From the NCBI GenBank assembly GCA_017464285.1, contig JAFUDT010000010.1:62001-126000 (forward strand): a stretch of 64,000 nucleotides of DNA, given 5' to 3'. Numbering within the stretch: position 1 is the first letter of the stretch; each line of letters begins with the position of its first letter. Under the pieces are notes generated by a model that was not told the DNA's origin, searched no databases, and saw only the letters and a list, made by a program, of their open reading frames with translations. This document shows, in pieces, positions 26,509 to 35,683 of the stretch. This stretch comes from Bacteroidales bacterium. GTDB lineage: Bacteria > Bacteroidota > Bacteroidia > Bacteroidales > UBA1402. The position numbers and the translations under genes are program-made.

Positions 26509-26907
26509 ATGAAAAGATTCTACTTTTTTATTTTTGGATTGTTCGTCATCTCTTTGACAAGTTGTCGTGTGCAAAACACATCATTGGTATTACAGAAAAC
26601 CACAGTTCAAAGGAGTCTACTTAAGGAATATTTCCTTTGTGTTTGTATCACGGAAGGGTTTAAAGACGAGCAAATAACTGATAAGGACATATCTCAAGCT
26701 ATATATTTTGACATTCTTCAGTATAGCCCAGAGGCGATTCAGATTGTTAGGGATTCTGCAGTACAGTTTGTTGGAACTATACGCCCTTCTCCGATTATTG
26801 ATTTAAACAATAAAAGAGCTATTATTATGATGAGTATAGAAAAATACAAGAGTAAAGAGTTGGATAGATTGGTGAAGTCCTTAGATAAGTATTTAATTCA
26901 CGATTAG
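26509..26907 (+). CDS. Candidate immunity lipoprotein of the second RHS cassette
   Basis: A 132-residue protein starting one base after the stop of the truncated cassette. Lipoprotein signal MKRFYFFIFGLFVISLTSC with Cys 19. The mature part contains a Cys-x-Cys (FLCVCITEGF) and a helical segment DISQAIYFDILQYSPEAIQ; a loose likeness to Tai4-type amidase immunity proteins is noted but not relied on. Position and export suggest immunity to a now missing toxin. Confidence 0.65.
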   Translation: MKRFYFFIFGLFVISLTSCRVQNTSLVLQKTTVQRSLLKEYFLCVCITEGFKDEQITDKDISQAIYFDILQYSPEAIQIVRDSAVQFVGTIRPSPIIDLNNKRAIIMMSIEKYKSKELDRLVKSLDKYLIHD

Positions 26908-26912
26908 TCTAA

Positions 26913-27040
26913 ATGACCACTGAAATCGGACACGGAGTTATTCCATCCCTGCTGATGGCTATTGTCTTGCTGTGCTGCTTAAGGGTACCAAGCTAAGATC
27001 TGGGGGAGGTAATGAGCTCTACTATACTCAGAGATATAGA
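26913..27040 (+). pseudogene. Collapsed third RHS cassette remnant
   Basis: Two fused scraps. Bases about 26942-26980 (PSLLMAIVLLCC) resemble the signal-peptide region of the RHS cassettes. Bases 26986-27038 match 24476-24527, the region coding YQAKIWGFNELYYTQRY near the end of the first toxin, with a 1-nt insertion and few substitutions. Everything between signal peptide and toxin tail has been lost, and the frame is broken. Confidence 0.7.
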
Positions 27041-27078
27041 CGGGCTGTCGTCATAAATGCCTTCCATCACAAAATAAA

Positions 27079-27110
27079 TTTGTGATTGCGTTCGGTTTTC
27101 TATACCTTTG
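27079..27110 (+). promoter_or_regulatory. Promoter of hipBA
   Basis: TTTG (27079-27082), 20 bp, then TACCTTTG (27103-27110). The hipB start is 24 bp after the box. Confidence 0.7.
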
Positions 27111-27133
27111 CAGTTATAAAATAATGGTTGTTT

Positions 27134-27490
27134 ATGGAGTATAACTATAAAAATAATAATGTATTATCTCTTTTGGAATCTTATTCATGGGAGAATGAGG
27201 AGGATATAGCCAAAAGGATGGCTGACGATTTCCGACAGCGACGGATAGAAAAGAATCTGACACGCCGGCAAGTGGCTGAGCAGTCAGGGGTGGCGTTGAG
27301 CAATATCGTCCGTTTCGAACAGAAAGGGCTCATTTCTTTGCAACATTTACTCGCTATAGCAAAAGTGACCGGTCATTCGGACGATCTCAGACAGGCCTTT
27401 GCCAACCCGAAATATTCGACGATGGAAGAATTGACACAAATCCGTCAGAATGCCGGCAGAAAGAAATCTTATCAAAAGAGAAGCAACTGA
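27134..27490 (+). CDS. hipB: XRE-family antitoxin HipB-like
   Basis: A 118-residue helix-turn-helix protein. The HTH spans about residues 32-85: RQRRIEKNLTRRQVAEQSGV, ALSNIVRFEQKGLISLQHLL. ATG 27134 is used; the alternative is a TTG six bases earlier. It lies 12 nt before the HipA-type kinase gene, the normal order for a HipBA toxin-antitoxin operon, where HipB binds the toxin and represses the promoter. Confidence 0.85.
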   Translation: MEYNYKNNNVLSLLESYSWENEEDIAKRMADDFRQRRIEKNLTRRQVAEQSGVALSNIVRFEQKGLISLQHLLAIAKVTGHSDDLRQAFANPKYSTMEELTQIRQNAGRKKSYQKRSN

Positions 27491-27502
27491 TATCCGATAT
27501 CA

Positions 27503-28630
27503 ATGAAAACAATTGACAAACTGATGGTGAATTATCGTCAGCAGAGGGTAGGAGAGCTATCCCTGACACCTGACAACAAACTTTGCGTCTTCCAGTACGC
27601 CAAGTCCTGGTTGGCCGATGGTTTTAGTATTTCTCCTTTGGATTTGCCGCTGAAGCCGGGGCTTTTTATTGCCCAACCTGATCCGTTTTATGGAAGTTTC
27701 GGCATTTTCGAGGACAGCCTGCCAGATGGTTATGGCCGCTATCTGCTGCACAAAGCTCTGATGCGTGAGGGTATCAATGATGCAGACCTTTCATCGCTTG
27801 ATCGGCTGAGCCTGGTAGGACGCAGCGGCATGGGAGCGCTGACTTATTCTCCGGAGACGTCTTTAGGACAAGTTGCTGAGCCGTATGACTTTGATGAACT
27901 GCAGCATAAGGCCTTGGAGGTGTTGCAGGAACATCAGGACGGAGATGCACGCTGGCTACTCTACAACAGTGGTAACAGTGGAGGCTCACGGCCCAAAGCT
28001 CTTTTTTCCGATGAGGAAGGACACTGGATAGTCAAGTTCAGGCATGTAAATGATCCGCTGGATATGGGGCTCCAGGAATATCATTACAACGAAGTGGCCC
28101 GGCGTTGCGGAATCAAAGTGCCTGATTTCAAACTGATCAACGGAAAATATTTCGCTTCGAGGCGTTTTGATATTTCCGACAAGGGCGAAAGGTTGCACAC
28201 GGCTACGGCTGGAGCGCTGTTGAATCTCTCCCTTTCCCAGCCTTTTCTGGATTATAGCAATTTGCTGTCTTTGACGGCATTCCTGACTCAATCCAGGAAA
28301 GAAGTGGAGGAGATGTTCCGCCGCATGGTTTTCAATTATCTGACAGAAAACAAGGATGATCATTGCAAGAATTTCAGTTTTGTCGTCATTCCGCAGGCCG
28401 ATGGCTTCTATGCCTGGCATCTGGCTCCAGCCTACGATCTGACGCTTTGCACCGAAGGCTACAATGGCCAGCACGCCACCTCGGTAAACGGTACCGGCAT
28501 CCCCTCCTTTCAGGACCTCCAAGCTCTTGGTGCCAGGTGGAAAATTGCCCCGTCACGTTGCCGGGAGATATATGAGCAGGTAGAATCGGCTTGTGGCGAC
28601 TTGCTGCGGTATCGGGTTCCCGAGAACTGA
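27503..28630 (+). CDS. hipA: HipA-type serine/threonine kinase toxin
   Basis: A 375-residue HipA-fold kinase; E. coli HipA phosphorylates glutamyl-tRNA synthetase and halts growth. The N-terminal subdomain contains PGLFIAQPDPFYGSFGIFED and LSLVGRSGMGAL. The phosphate-binding GNSGGSRPK lies near residue 156, the catalytic loop is NYLTENKDDHCKNF near residues 278-290, and YDLT (near 310) is the metal-binding aspartate equivalent. All key residues are present, so it looks active. It is paired with hipB and ends 109 nt before the GH105 gene. Confidence 0.9.
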   Translation: MKTIDKLMVNYRQQRVGELSLTPDNKLCVFQYAKSWLADGFSISPLDLPLKPGLFIAQPDPFYGSFGIFEDSLPDGYGRYLLHKALMREGINDADLSSLDRLSLVGRSGMGALTYSPETSLGQVAEPYDFDELQHKALEVLQEHQDGDARWLLYNSGNSGGSRPKALFSDEEGHWIVKFRHVNDPLDMGLQEYHYNEVARRCGIKVPDFKLINGKYFASRRFDISDKGERLHTATAGALLNLSLSQPFLDYSNLLSLTAFLTQSRKEVEEMFRRMVFNYLTENKDDHCKNFSFVVIPQADGFYAWHLAPAYDLTLCTEGYNGQHATSVNGTGIPSFQDLQALGARWKIAPSRCREIYEQVESACGDLLRYRVPEN

Positions 28631-28675
28631 CATTATTCTATTCCGCTTTCGGGAACATCTTTATGGTCTCTTTTG

Positions 28676-28706
28676 TTGTAAGATTGTCTTCATGGAATTA
28701 TATTTG
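28676..28706 (+). promoter_or_regulatory. Promoter of the GH105 gene
   Basis: TTG (28676-28678), 20 bp, then TATATTTG (28699-28706). The ATG follows 33 bp later. Confidence 0.7.
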
Positions 28707-28739
28707 CTGTCAGACTGAATAACCACCTAACAAAACAAA

Positions 28740-29915
28740 ATGAAAAGAACAACTCTTTACGGACTGGGACTGCTGGCCTCCCTTATCATGCTGTCCTGCG
28801 GCGGCAGGAAAGAGAAATGGTCGCAGCGGATGGCCGATTCGGAAATGCGGCGTTTCCCGAAGCTGGAGAATTTTGACCACGGCAAGCGCCTGTTTTTCGG
28901 TTACACCCAGGGCCTGGGTGCCAAGGCCTTCTGGGCCATGTGGCAGGCTACGGGTGACAGTAAGTACCGCGATTATGTATGGCAGTGGGGCGATACGATC
29001 ATCGGTCCCGAAGGACAGATACATCTTTACCGCCCGACGGACTATAACCTGGATTTCATCAATTCGGGCAAGATACTGTTCGACCTTTATGCCGACAGCG
29101 GTCAGGAACGTTTCCGCATGGCCATCGACACGCTGATGGACAAGCAGCTGCGTCACCAGTTGCGTACGCCGGAGGGCGGATTCTGGCACAAGAAAATTTA
29201 TCCCGACCAGATGTGGCTCGACGGGCTCTATATGGCTTCGCCCTTCCTGGCCGCCTATGGCGCCACATTTGGAGAACCGGCCTGCATCGACGAAGTGATC
29301 GACCAGCTGACGCTGGTGGCCGACCATACCTACCAGCCTGAAAAAGGCTTATTCTACCATGCCTGGGATGCCTCGCACCTGCAGGCCTGGGCCGACCCCG
29401 AGACCGGGCATTCCCCCAATTTCTGGGGCCGCAGTATCGGCTGGTATGCCATGGCCCTGGTCGATGACCTGGATTTCATTCCCGAGGACCATCCCCGCCG
29501 GCCGGAAGTGCTGGCCATCGTCAAGACACTGGCCGAAGGCATGCTGCGCTGGCAGGACAAGGAGACGGGCCTGTGGTATCAGGTGGTCGATGCCGGCGAT
29601 CGCGAGGGTAATTACCTGGAGTCGTCCGTTTCGTGCATGATGATGTATTTTTATGCCAAGGCGGCCAACAAGGGTTATCTGCCGGCTTCCTACAAGCAGG
29701 TGGCCAATCGGGTGCTGGATGGCCTGATTGAACACCGTATCGTCCGCAATGAGGACGGAACCATTACGCTCACCCAGTGCTGTGCCGTGAGCGGGCTGGG
29801 GGGCAATCCCTACCGTGACGGCAGTTTCGAGTACTATATTCACGAACGTATCCGCGACAACGACGGCAAGGCCACCGGCCCCTTCATCCTGGGCTGTCTG
29901 GAACTGGACCGTTGA
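28740..29915 (+). CDS. Unsaturated rhamnogalacturonyl/glucuronyl hydrolase, GH105, lipoprotein
   Basis: A 391-residue lipoprotein (LLASLIMLSCGG, Cys near residue 20) with an (alpha/alpha)6 barrel of family GH105, which removes the 4,5-unsaturated uronic acid that pectate and rhamnogalacturonan lyases leave on oligosaccharide ends. The proton-donor aspartate is in DQMWLDGLYMASPF near residue 160. Further family blocks are HAWDASHLQAWADPETGHSPN, FWGRSIGWYAMALVD and the late CCAVSGLGGNPYRDGSFEYY. It therefore acts downstream of the pectate lyases at 14-20 kb. A strong terminator follows. Confidence 0.93.
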   Translation: MKRTTLYGLGLLASLIMLSCGGRKEKWSQRMADSEMRRFPKLENFDHGKRLFFGYTQGLGAKAFWAMWQATGDSKYRDYVWQWGDTIIGPEGQIHLYRPTDYNLDFINSGKILFDLYADSGQERFRMAIDTLMDKQLRHQLRTPEGGFWHKKIYPDQMWLDGLYMASPFLAAYGATFGEPACIDEVIDQLTLVADHTYQPEKGLFYHAWDASHLQAWADPETGHSPNFWGRSIGWYAMALVDDLDFIPEDHPRRPEVLAIVKTLAEGMLRWQDKETGLWYQVVDAGDREGNYLESSVSCMMMYFYAKAANKGYLPASYKQVANRVLDGLIEHRIVRNEDGTITLTQCCAVSGLGGNPYRDGSFEYYIHERIRDNDGKATGPFILGCLELDR

Positions 29916-29962
29916 CCGGCCGGCCTCAGGGCCCTGGCCTCCTGTCTTAGGCGTAAATGCTA

Positions 29963-30002
29963 AAGTCTCCGTGCTGAAAGCAGTACGGAGACTTCTTTTT
30001 TC
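29963..30002 (+). terminator. Intrinsic terminator after the GH105 gene
   Basis: AAGTCTCCGT (29963-29972) pairs with ACGGAGACTT (29985-29994), with inner CTG/CAG pairing, followed by CTTTTTT. Confidence 0.92.
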
Positions 30003-30070
30003 CGGCCGGGGAGGTCCGATCGGACTTGATCGGGGCTTGGCCTGTGTCTGACCTGGACTTGCCCCGGAAC

Positions 30071-30970
30071 CTAAACCAGATGTCTGATATTCTCTTCCTT
30101 GTCGCCGGGCAGCATATCGATGACGGGAATCTCTATCATGGTGTAACAGCCGCTCTGCATGCGCATCGATGCGCGGGCCACGTTGACCAGCACCTGACCG
30201 GTCAGGGCGGGGTTGTTGATGTTCATGTTGAACTCCAGCCGCTGGTTCTGAGTCTTGCCGCTGACACCCTTGCGCACCAGGTTTACCCCATGGCCCATGT
30301 CGCGGACCTCATCGACCGAATCGACCTGGAAGACATGGGTCTCGTCAGAGGCGAAGTAGGGATCCGCCTTGATGTCGGCCGTTACCTGTTCGAGCGTATA
30401 TCCCGGCTCCAGTTCGACATAGACCATGCGGCGGTGTATGCCTTCGCCCAGCGGAATAGTCATTGACAGGGCATTTTTCACACCGGCCTTGGAACGAACG
30501 CAGACGCTGTGTCCCATGGACATGCCGGGGCCGAAGTTGGTATAGCTCAGGCCCTTGGGCGCCAGGCTCTGCATCAGGGCGCGGACTATCGAGTCGCTGC
30601 CCGGATCCCAACCGGCGGCGATGACGCTGACCGTACCGGTCTTTTGGTTGATTTCTGACAAGGTCCGGCGGTAGTCGGCTATCATGGTGTGTATGTCGAA
30701 AGAATCCACCGTATTGATGCCCAAAGGCAGTATCTGACGGGCATACTCCTCGCAGGAGCGGGTAGGAGTGGCCAGGATGGCCACATCGACCTGTTGGAGT
30801 TCACGGATATTGCTGACGACTTGGTAAGGAGTCAGTTCGATGGGTTTGTCCTGGGCTCCCTGACGCCGGACGATGCCGGCTATTTCAAAATCAGGCGCTG
30901 CTTCCAGGGCCTGCAGGGCATAGTGGCCGATATTGCCGTAACCGACAATGGCTGCACGGATTTTTTTCAT
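30071..30970 (-). CDS. ddh: meso-Diaminopimelate D-dehydrogenase
   Basis: A 299-residue NADPH-dependent enzyme converting tetrahydrodipicolinate and ammonia to meso-diaminopimelate in one step. Rossmann motif GYGNIGHYAL at residues 10-19; AGWDPGSDSIVRALMQS, the substrate-binding YTNFGPGMSMGHSV and the C-terminal NMNINNPALTGQVLVNVARA are family hallmarks. The start overlaps the wecA-like stop by 4 nt. With lysC and lysA at 49.6-52.1 kb this points to the dehydrogenase branch of lysine synthesis, which also feeds peptidoglycan. Confidence 0.95.
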   Translation of the reverse strand: MKKIRAAIVGYGNIGHYALQALEAAPDFEIAGIVRRQGAQDKPIELTPYQVVSNIRELQQVDVAILATPTRSCEEYARQILPLGINTVDSFDIHTMIADYRRTLSEINQKTGTVSVIAAGWDPGSDSIVRALMQSLAPKGLSYTNFGPGMSMGHSVCVRSKAGVKNALSMTIPLGEGIHRRMVYVELEPGYTLEQVTADIKADPYFASDETHVFQVDSVDEVRDMGHGVNLVRKGVSGKTQNQRLEFNMNINNPALTGQVLVNVARASMRMQSGCYTMIEIPVIDMLPGDKEENIRHLV

Positions 30971-32034
30971 AAGGTTGAAAGGTTCTTTATGGTTTTCTGA
31001 TGGTGAGTATATCGTACCGTTAATTCAAAAGCGACGGCCATCACTACAATGGCCAGGTTGGCCCACAGCGGGGTGGAGTATCTCTGCAGGAGCAGGCTGA
31101 CGCCGACAGCCAGCAGGTTGAAGCCCACCAGGGTCAGGCAGATGAGCGGGTGGCTGAATCCCAGGTCTATCATGACGTGGTGCAGATGGCGTTTGTCGGC
31201 CTGGAAGGGCGACTGTTTGAGCGCCAGCCGGATGCAGATGACCGTGATCATGTCCATGATGGGAACGATGAGCAGGGCAAAGGTCACATTGCCGGGATAC
31301 TGTATCAGGTGTGCTGCTTGCTGATCAATCTCCATATTGGCTGTCTTGATGGCGAAAATGGCCAGGAATACACCGATGAGCATGGAACCCATGTCGCCCA
31401 TGAAAATCTTGGCCGGGGGAAAATTGTACAGCAGAAAGCCCAGAATGGCCCCGGACAGTGCCCAGGCTGTATAGCAGTAGGACATTTCATTGTGCAGGAA
31501 GAAGATCAGACCGAAGGCCAGCGAGGCGAGCAGCCCGATGCTGCCGGCCAGCCCGTCGATGCCGTCGATAAAGTTCATGGCATTGATCATGCCGACGATG
31601 AAGACAATCGAGAAGCTGATGTCAATGGCCTGTATAATCCAGTCTTCTGTCTCAAAGAGCGGCAGGCGGACGAAATGCACTTGTCCGACAAAGACGATAA
31701 TGCCGGCGATGATAAACTGCAGCAGGAGTCTGACCAGAGGGGAGGAGGGTGTCAGGTCATCCTTGAGCGCCACAAAGAACAGCAGGACGGCTGCAGCTGC
31801 CAGCGAGCCGAGTTCCCGGGAGTCGCAGACGATCTGAAAGAGCAGGATGCAGAAGAAAAAGCCAGTGAAGATTCCGATGCCGCCCAGATTGGAGATATCC
31901 TTGGTGTGGATCTTGCGGGCTTCGGTATGCTCGTCGAAGAGCAGTCTCTTGACTGCTATCTTGATAATGCTGGGCATGGTGATACTGGCTACTATGAACG
32001 CAGTAAAGAAGAGTAACAATGCTTTGGTGATCAT
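30967..32034 (-). CDS. MraY/WecA-family undecaprenyl-phosphate sugar-1-phosphate transferase
   Basis: A 355-residue polytopic membrane enzyme that starts lipid-linked glycan synthesis by moving a HexNAc-1-phosphate to undecaprenyl phosphate. Family motifs are KDDLTPSSPLVRL (near residue 88), NAMNFIDGIDGLAG (near residue 150), FPPAKIFMGDMGSM and the C-terminal ADKRHLHHVMID. About ten hydrophobic segments are seen. This is the WecA/TagO branch rather than MraY, judged by the HLHH motif and size; the exact sugar is unknown. It is cotranscribed with ddh. Confidence 0.9.
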   Translation of the reverse strand: MITKALLLFFTAFIVASITMPSIIKIAVKRLLFDEHTEARKIHTKDISNLGGIGIFTGFFFCILLFQIVCDSRELGSLAAAAVLLFFVALKDDLTPSSPLVRLLLQFIIAGIIVFVGQVHFVRLPLFETEDWIIQAIDISFSIVFIVGMINAMNFIDGIDGLAGSIGLLASLAFGLIFFLHNEMSYCYTAWALSGAILGFLLYNFPPAKIFMGDMGSMLIGVFLAIFAIKTANMEIDQQAAHLIQYPGNVTFALLIVPIMDMITVICIRLALKQSPFQADKRHLHHVMIDLGFSHPLICLTLVGFNLLAVGVSLLLQRYSTPLWANLAIVVMAVAFELTVRYTHHQKTIKNLSTL

Positions 32035-32086
32035 GCTCTGACAGTTTGTTTATCTCTTAACGCATCGATCGTGTTTATATTTTATT

Positions 32087-32118
32087 TTATGGCTTAAAAA
32101 TTAAGCCATAATTTTTTT
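32087..32118. other. Hairpin with adjacent T-run in the gap between wecA-like and DUF4450-like genes
   Basis: TTATGGCTTAA (32087-32097) pairs with TTAAGCCATAA (32101-32111), with TTTTTTT at 32112-32118 on the plus strand. No plus-strand gene ends here. On the minus strand the stem follows the DUF4450-like stop but is followed by an A-rich stretch, so termination efficiency on that strand is uncertain. Confidence 0.5.
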
Positions 32119-32120
32119 AT

Positions 32121-35100
32121 TCACTCGACCAGCGTCAGGGACATCAGCCCGATGACGCTTTCGATAGTGATAGCCTCTATTTGAATTTCAGACAGTTGTT
32201 TTTTGTTGTCGAGCGGCAGGTCCAGCACGGTGGCCGCACCGCCCGGTATCATGCGTTGCATGGGGCCGCCCAGGTGCAGGGCCGAACCCAGGTCGTCGCT
32301 GACCAGCCCGGTGGAGAGTTGTACCCTGAGCGGACGTGGCGTGTCAATGCGGAAAGCCATGCCGTCGGTATAGTAGTCCTGCTCGATGGGAGCCCAGGTG
32401 TCGGGGTTGATCAGCGGCAGGCTGTCGCAGCTGCCGTCCCGGTAGCAGATGCGCACGATGCCGTTGGCCATGCGGCTCTGCATGTGATTGGTCGTGCCGG
32501 CCATCAGCAGCCAGGCCTGCGAGGCCCTGCCGCTGAGCGGGATGGACAAGCGGGTCGGAAAGTTGTCCCATTGGGATACATAGACAATATTGTCGCGGGC
32601 AGTGTCGGAAGGTGTGGCAAAGGCCACTCCCTGTGGCAGGACAAAACGATCGCCGTTTTCGCCGGCCAGGCGACGCAGCCCCCGGTCGTCGATGCGGGGC
32701 AGCTGTGTGGGGCCGCACCAGTCGCCGTAGCCCTGGGTGGGAATCTGCAGGGTGGTGTAGGGCGAACGCGGACTCATATATTTGCCGAAGGCAAAGGTGT
32801 TGGCAACCTTGTCGTTGAACCAGGCCGAAAGGTCGATGCTGCGCTGGCGGCTGCCGGCCTTCAGGGGTGTCTTTTGGAATGCCCGGGGCTGCAGTTGCCC
32901 GTGGGGGATGATTTCCATATCGACGGGCTGCCACCAGCGGCAGAAGCCTTGCCGCAGGCGGATAAAGAAGGTATGGTGGCCGGTCGGACAGTCTTCCCTC
33001 AGGCGGTAGGAGGTCTCTTCAGGACCGATATTATAGTCCTGTAACAGGCCCTGTGGATCGTAATAATCTTCGATCATAAGCCCTTGCGGAACACTCAGCT
33101 GACATCCTTTTCCAGGCGCCATTGCGGTGGGAGTCTCCAGGCGTGTCAGCGGGTTTTTGTCTTCCACGATTTCTATATGGCAGCTGTCCATGCCGGCAAG
33201 GAAAGTGTGGAACACGGGCTGCCCTATTGGATCCGGCCAGAGACTGGAGGCGGTGGACTGGAGCTGACGGCTCAGGTCAAGTTCCTTCCCGTTGACGGTG
33301 ACACGGCGCAAGGGGCGGCTCAGCGGCAGGTGAAAACGGAAATCTCTGCCCGGGTATATCACATGGCCCAAATCATGATATGGCTGGAAAGATGTCTTGA
33401 TATCCCATTGGCTGAAATAGCCGTCTTCAGTCTCTGTCCGCCTGAAGGAATATTTCAGGTCGGGTGTCTCTATGCTGGCGTGATTCCAGGAGTCCGGAAA
33501 TCTCGGGTGCAGCACCATGGAACCGAACAAGGCGTCGGGCTCTATGCCGAAAAGCCCCTCGACCAAGGCACGTGAATAGACACCCACCGGGTCGGCAAAG
33601 TCGCGGTAGGACTCTCCGCGGGCAGCGTCGTAGAAACTCACCTGGCCGACATTGCCCGGACTGGCCCCCAGGAACATGCCGTCCATGACGGCGGCTTTCA
33701 TCAGACGGAAGCCCTTTTCGGGCCGGCCTCCCTGAAAATAGGCCATGGCAGTGTGCATCACTTCGGCCTGGGCTACGTTATTGACAGACCAGTAGTAAGG
33801 CATCCAGTCGGAAGTGGCTATCGTCTCCAGCCCTCGGTTTTCAGGGCCGGCGGCATGGTCTTTGATCAGGACGGGAATATGCGGTATCTGCGTATCGACA
33901 TAGCGCAGGGCCTGCCAGGCTTGGAAGGGGTCGTGAAGACGGGAATCGATGGCATGGTAAATGGTCCAGACACCTGCATGAGGGTGCTTTAATTGATTGC
34001 CAAGAATATCCTGATATTCAGCCCAATGTCCTTCTTCTTTGAGCCAGAGCCGACGATTGACGGCTTCCTTGATTTTCCGGGCTTCCTGCTCATAGGGTCC
34101 GGGATCCTCTCCTATCATGGCAGCAATCCCTGCAGCCAGACTGTTGGCCAGATAGTTGTAGGCAGACGAGTGGGTCACGCCCCCCCCGCTGTACTGCAGC
34201 CCGTCGCTGGCCCAGATGCAGCAATAGGCATCGTAGAGGCCGTCGCCGTCGGCATCGAAGCAGCGTTTTTCCCAGGCCAGATGCCGTTTGAGCACCGGCC
34301 AGAATTCACGGACGGTTTCCCGGTTGTCGCCGGGTCCGGTCCATAGCAGATGGCGGAGCAGGGCATCGATATAGACCAGATTCATGTCGTAATGATTCAT
34401 GGTCGTATTGCGGTTGGGATAGCGGGCAATGTAGCCTTCGCTGTACATGGGGGTTCCCTGTACCTTGGCACTGCGGGCCTGGTTGAGGGCTGTGTCCATG
34501 ATGACCGGCTTGTCCGGCGGTGTGGTCATCTGCGAGGCGGCGTAGGCCCGGAAGTGCTCCCGGGCACGGTCGTGCCAGCCAAGCACATCACCCGTGTAGG
34601 CGGCCCGCCAGCCGGCCAGCTGAACCCTCCAGCCGATAGCTCCGTGCAGATATACGGGCGATTCCCAGATGCCGTCGGCGGCCATGACCAGCGCTCCGGC
34701 CATGGCGTTGATATAGGGATCGGGGGTTTCCACCCTAAGATGGGAACGCACCGCCTCGATACCGCTCAAGGCATCGCTGTAACCTTTTACCAAGTCGGCG
34801 GCCATCTCTGAAGGGGCTCCGGCCGAGAATCCGATATCGACGCTCTGTTTGTCTGAAAACCGGCCTCTTGCCCGCAAGACGGGATAGTCGGGATCCTCCC
34901 GGGCAGCCAGCATGTCTTTTACTTGGGCGATGCTGTCGGCACTGCCCAGGCTCAGGGTGCTTCCGGCCGGGAAATAGCCGCAAAGCTGCCTGAGCTGCCG
35001 CTGGGGATCGGACAATTCCATTTCGCTCAGGCGGCTGATATCCTCCCGGGCACCGAACCACAGGTGGAAACGGTGGTCCGCGATCTCGTAGCGGTTATAA

Positions 35101-35660
35101 TGGCAATAGTCTTTCTTCAGATAGAGGACATCGGGGGGATCGGCTCCCAGGTCGGCGTTGCGGGTGAAACGGCGGCCGTAGGCACCTCCGTAGAGACAGA
35201 TCCATTCCAGATCTTCCGGCAGGTCGCTGCCTTCCAGTCGCAGAATGGCTCCCTGACAGTCGTATCGGGCTATGGCCGTCAGGCTCAGACTGCCTCCGTC
35301 GAGCATCGGGTCTGCGAAACGGTAGATGCGCAGGCCGGGCCGGTAGCGACATTCGATGCTTTCGGCCTCGTGCAGCCACTTTGTCTCCCCGCCGCGGTGG
35401 AGTGCCAGGCGGATATGGCCCGACATGCCATCGTAACTGTACAGGGCGAAGATTGGTATATCGCTGGTTTCCAATCTGAAAGATTGGTTTTGACCATAGA
35501 GGGCACGGTTGAACAGGCGGGGTTCAGACCCTTGGAATATAAAGTCCGAATGGTCTGGCCTGTATCTCAATTCGCGGGCATTCGCACGTTCGTCGGCTTT
35601 TAACGGCAGACAGACGACGAACAAGAGTCCCAGCAGAAGCAACTTGCCTGTTCCTTTCAT
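32121..35660 (-). CDS. Large secreted DUF4450-like glycoside hydrolase-type protein
   Basis: An 1,179-residue exported protein (signal peptide from ATG 35660, MKGTGKLLLLGLLFVVCLPLKA). The frame continues to 35708 but that start would bury the signal peptide. Residues about 25-260 form an N-terminal beta-rich domain. Residues about 300-760 look like an (alpha/alpha)6 barrel: GAIGWRVQLAGWRAAYTGDVLGW without its last base-like residues aside, NHYDMNLVYIDALLRHLLW, KRCFDADGDGLYDAYCC and SSAYNYLANSLAAG are the clearest blocks. The C-terminal 400 residues are beta-rich. I place it with DUF4450-type enzymes of Bacteroidales polysaccharide loci with moderate confidence. With pectinases nearby, a rhamnogalacturonan substrate is a guess. 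Confidence 0.6.
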   Translation of the reverse strand: MKGTGKLLLLGLLFVVCLPLKADERANARELRYRPDHSDFIFQGSEPRLFNRALYGQNQSFRLETSDIPIFALYSYDGMSGHIRLALHRGGETKWLHEAESIECRYRPGLRIYRFADPMLDGGSLSLTAIARYDCQGAILRLEGSDLPEDLEWICLYGGAYGRRFTRNADLGADPPDVLYLKKDYCHYNRYEIADHRFHLWFGAREDISRLSEMELSDPQRQLRQLCGYFPAGSTLSLGSADSIAQVKDMLAAREDPDYPVLRARGRFSDKQSVDIGFSAGAPSEMAADLVKGYSDALSGIEAVRSHLRVETPDPYINAMAGALVMAADGIWESPVYLHGAIGWRVQLAGWRAAYTGDVLGWHDRAREHFRAYAASQMTTPPDKPVIMDTALNQARSAKVQGTPMYSEGYIARYPNRNTTMNHYDMNLVYIDALLRHLLWTGPGDNRETVREFWPVLKRHLAWEKRCFDADGDGLYDAYCCIWASDGLQYSGGGVTHSSAYNYLANSLAAGIAAMIGEDPGPYEQEARKIKEAVNRRLWLKEEGHWAEYQDILGNQLKHPHAGVWTIYHAIDSRLHDPFQAWQALRYVDTQIPHIPVLIKDHAAGPENRGLETIATSDWMPYYWSVNNVAQAEVMHTAMAYFQGGRPEKGFRLMKAAVMDGMFLGASPGNVGQVSFYDAARGESYRDFADPVGVYSRALVEGLFGIEPDALFGSMVLHPRFPDSWNHASIETPDLKYSFRRTETEDGYFSQWDIKTSFQPYHDLGHVIYPGRDFRFHLPLSRPLRRVTVNGKELDLSRQLQSTASSLWPDPIGQPVFHTFLAGMDSCHIEIVEDKNPLTRLETPTAMAPGKGCQLSVPQGLMIEDYYDPQGLLQDYNIGPEETSYRLREDCPTGHHTFFIRLRQGFCRWWQPVDMEIIPHGQLQPRAFQKTPLKAGSRQRSIDLSAWFNDKVANTFAFGKYMSPRSPYTTLQIPTQGYGDWCGPTQLPRIDDRGLRRLAGENGDRFVLPQGVAFATPSDTARDNIVYVSQWDNFPTRLSIPLSGRASQAWLLMAGTTNHMQSRMANGIVRICYRDGSCDSLPLINPDTWAPIEQDYYTDGMAFRIDTPRPLRVQLSTGLVSDDLGSALHLGGPMQRMIPGGAATVLDLPLDNKKQLSEIQIEAITIESVIGLMSLTLVE

Positions 35661-35683
35661 TTTTCCGGCATGAATAACATCTG

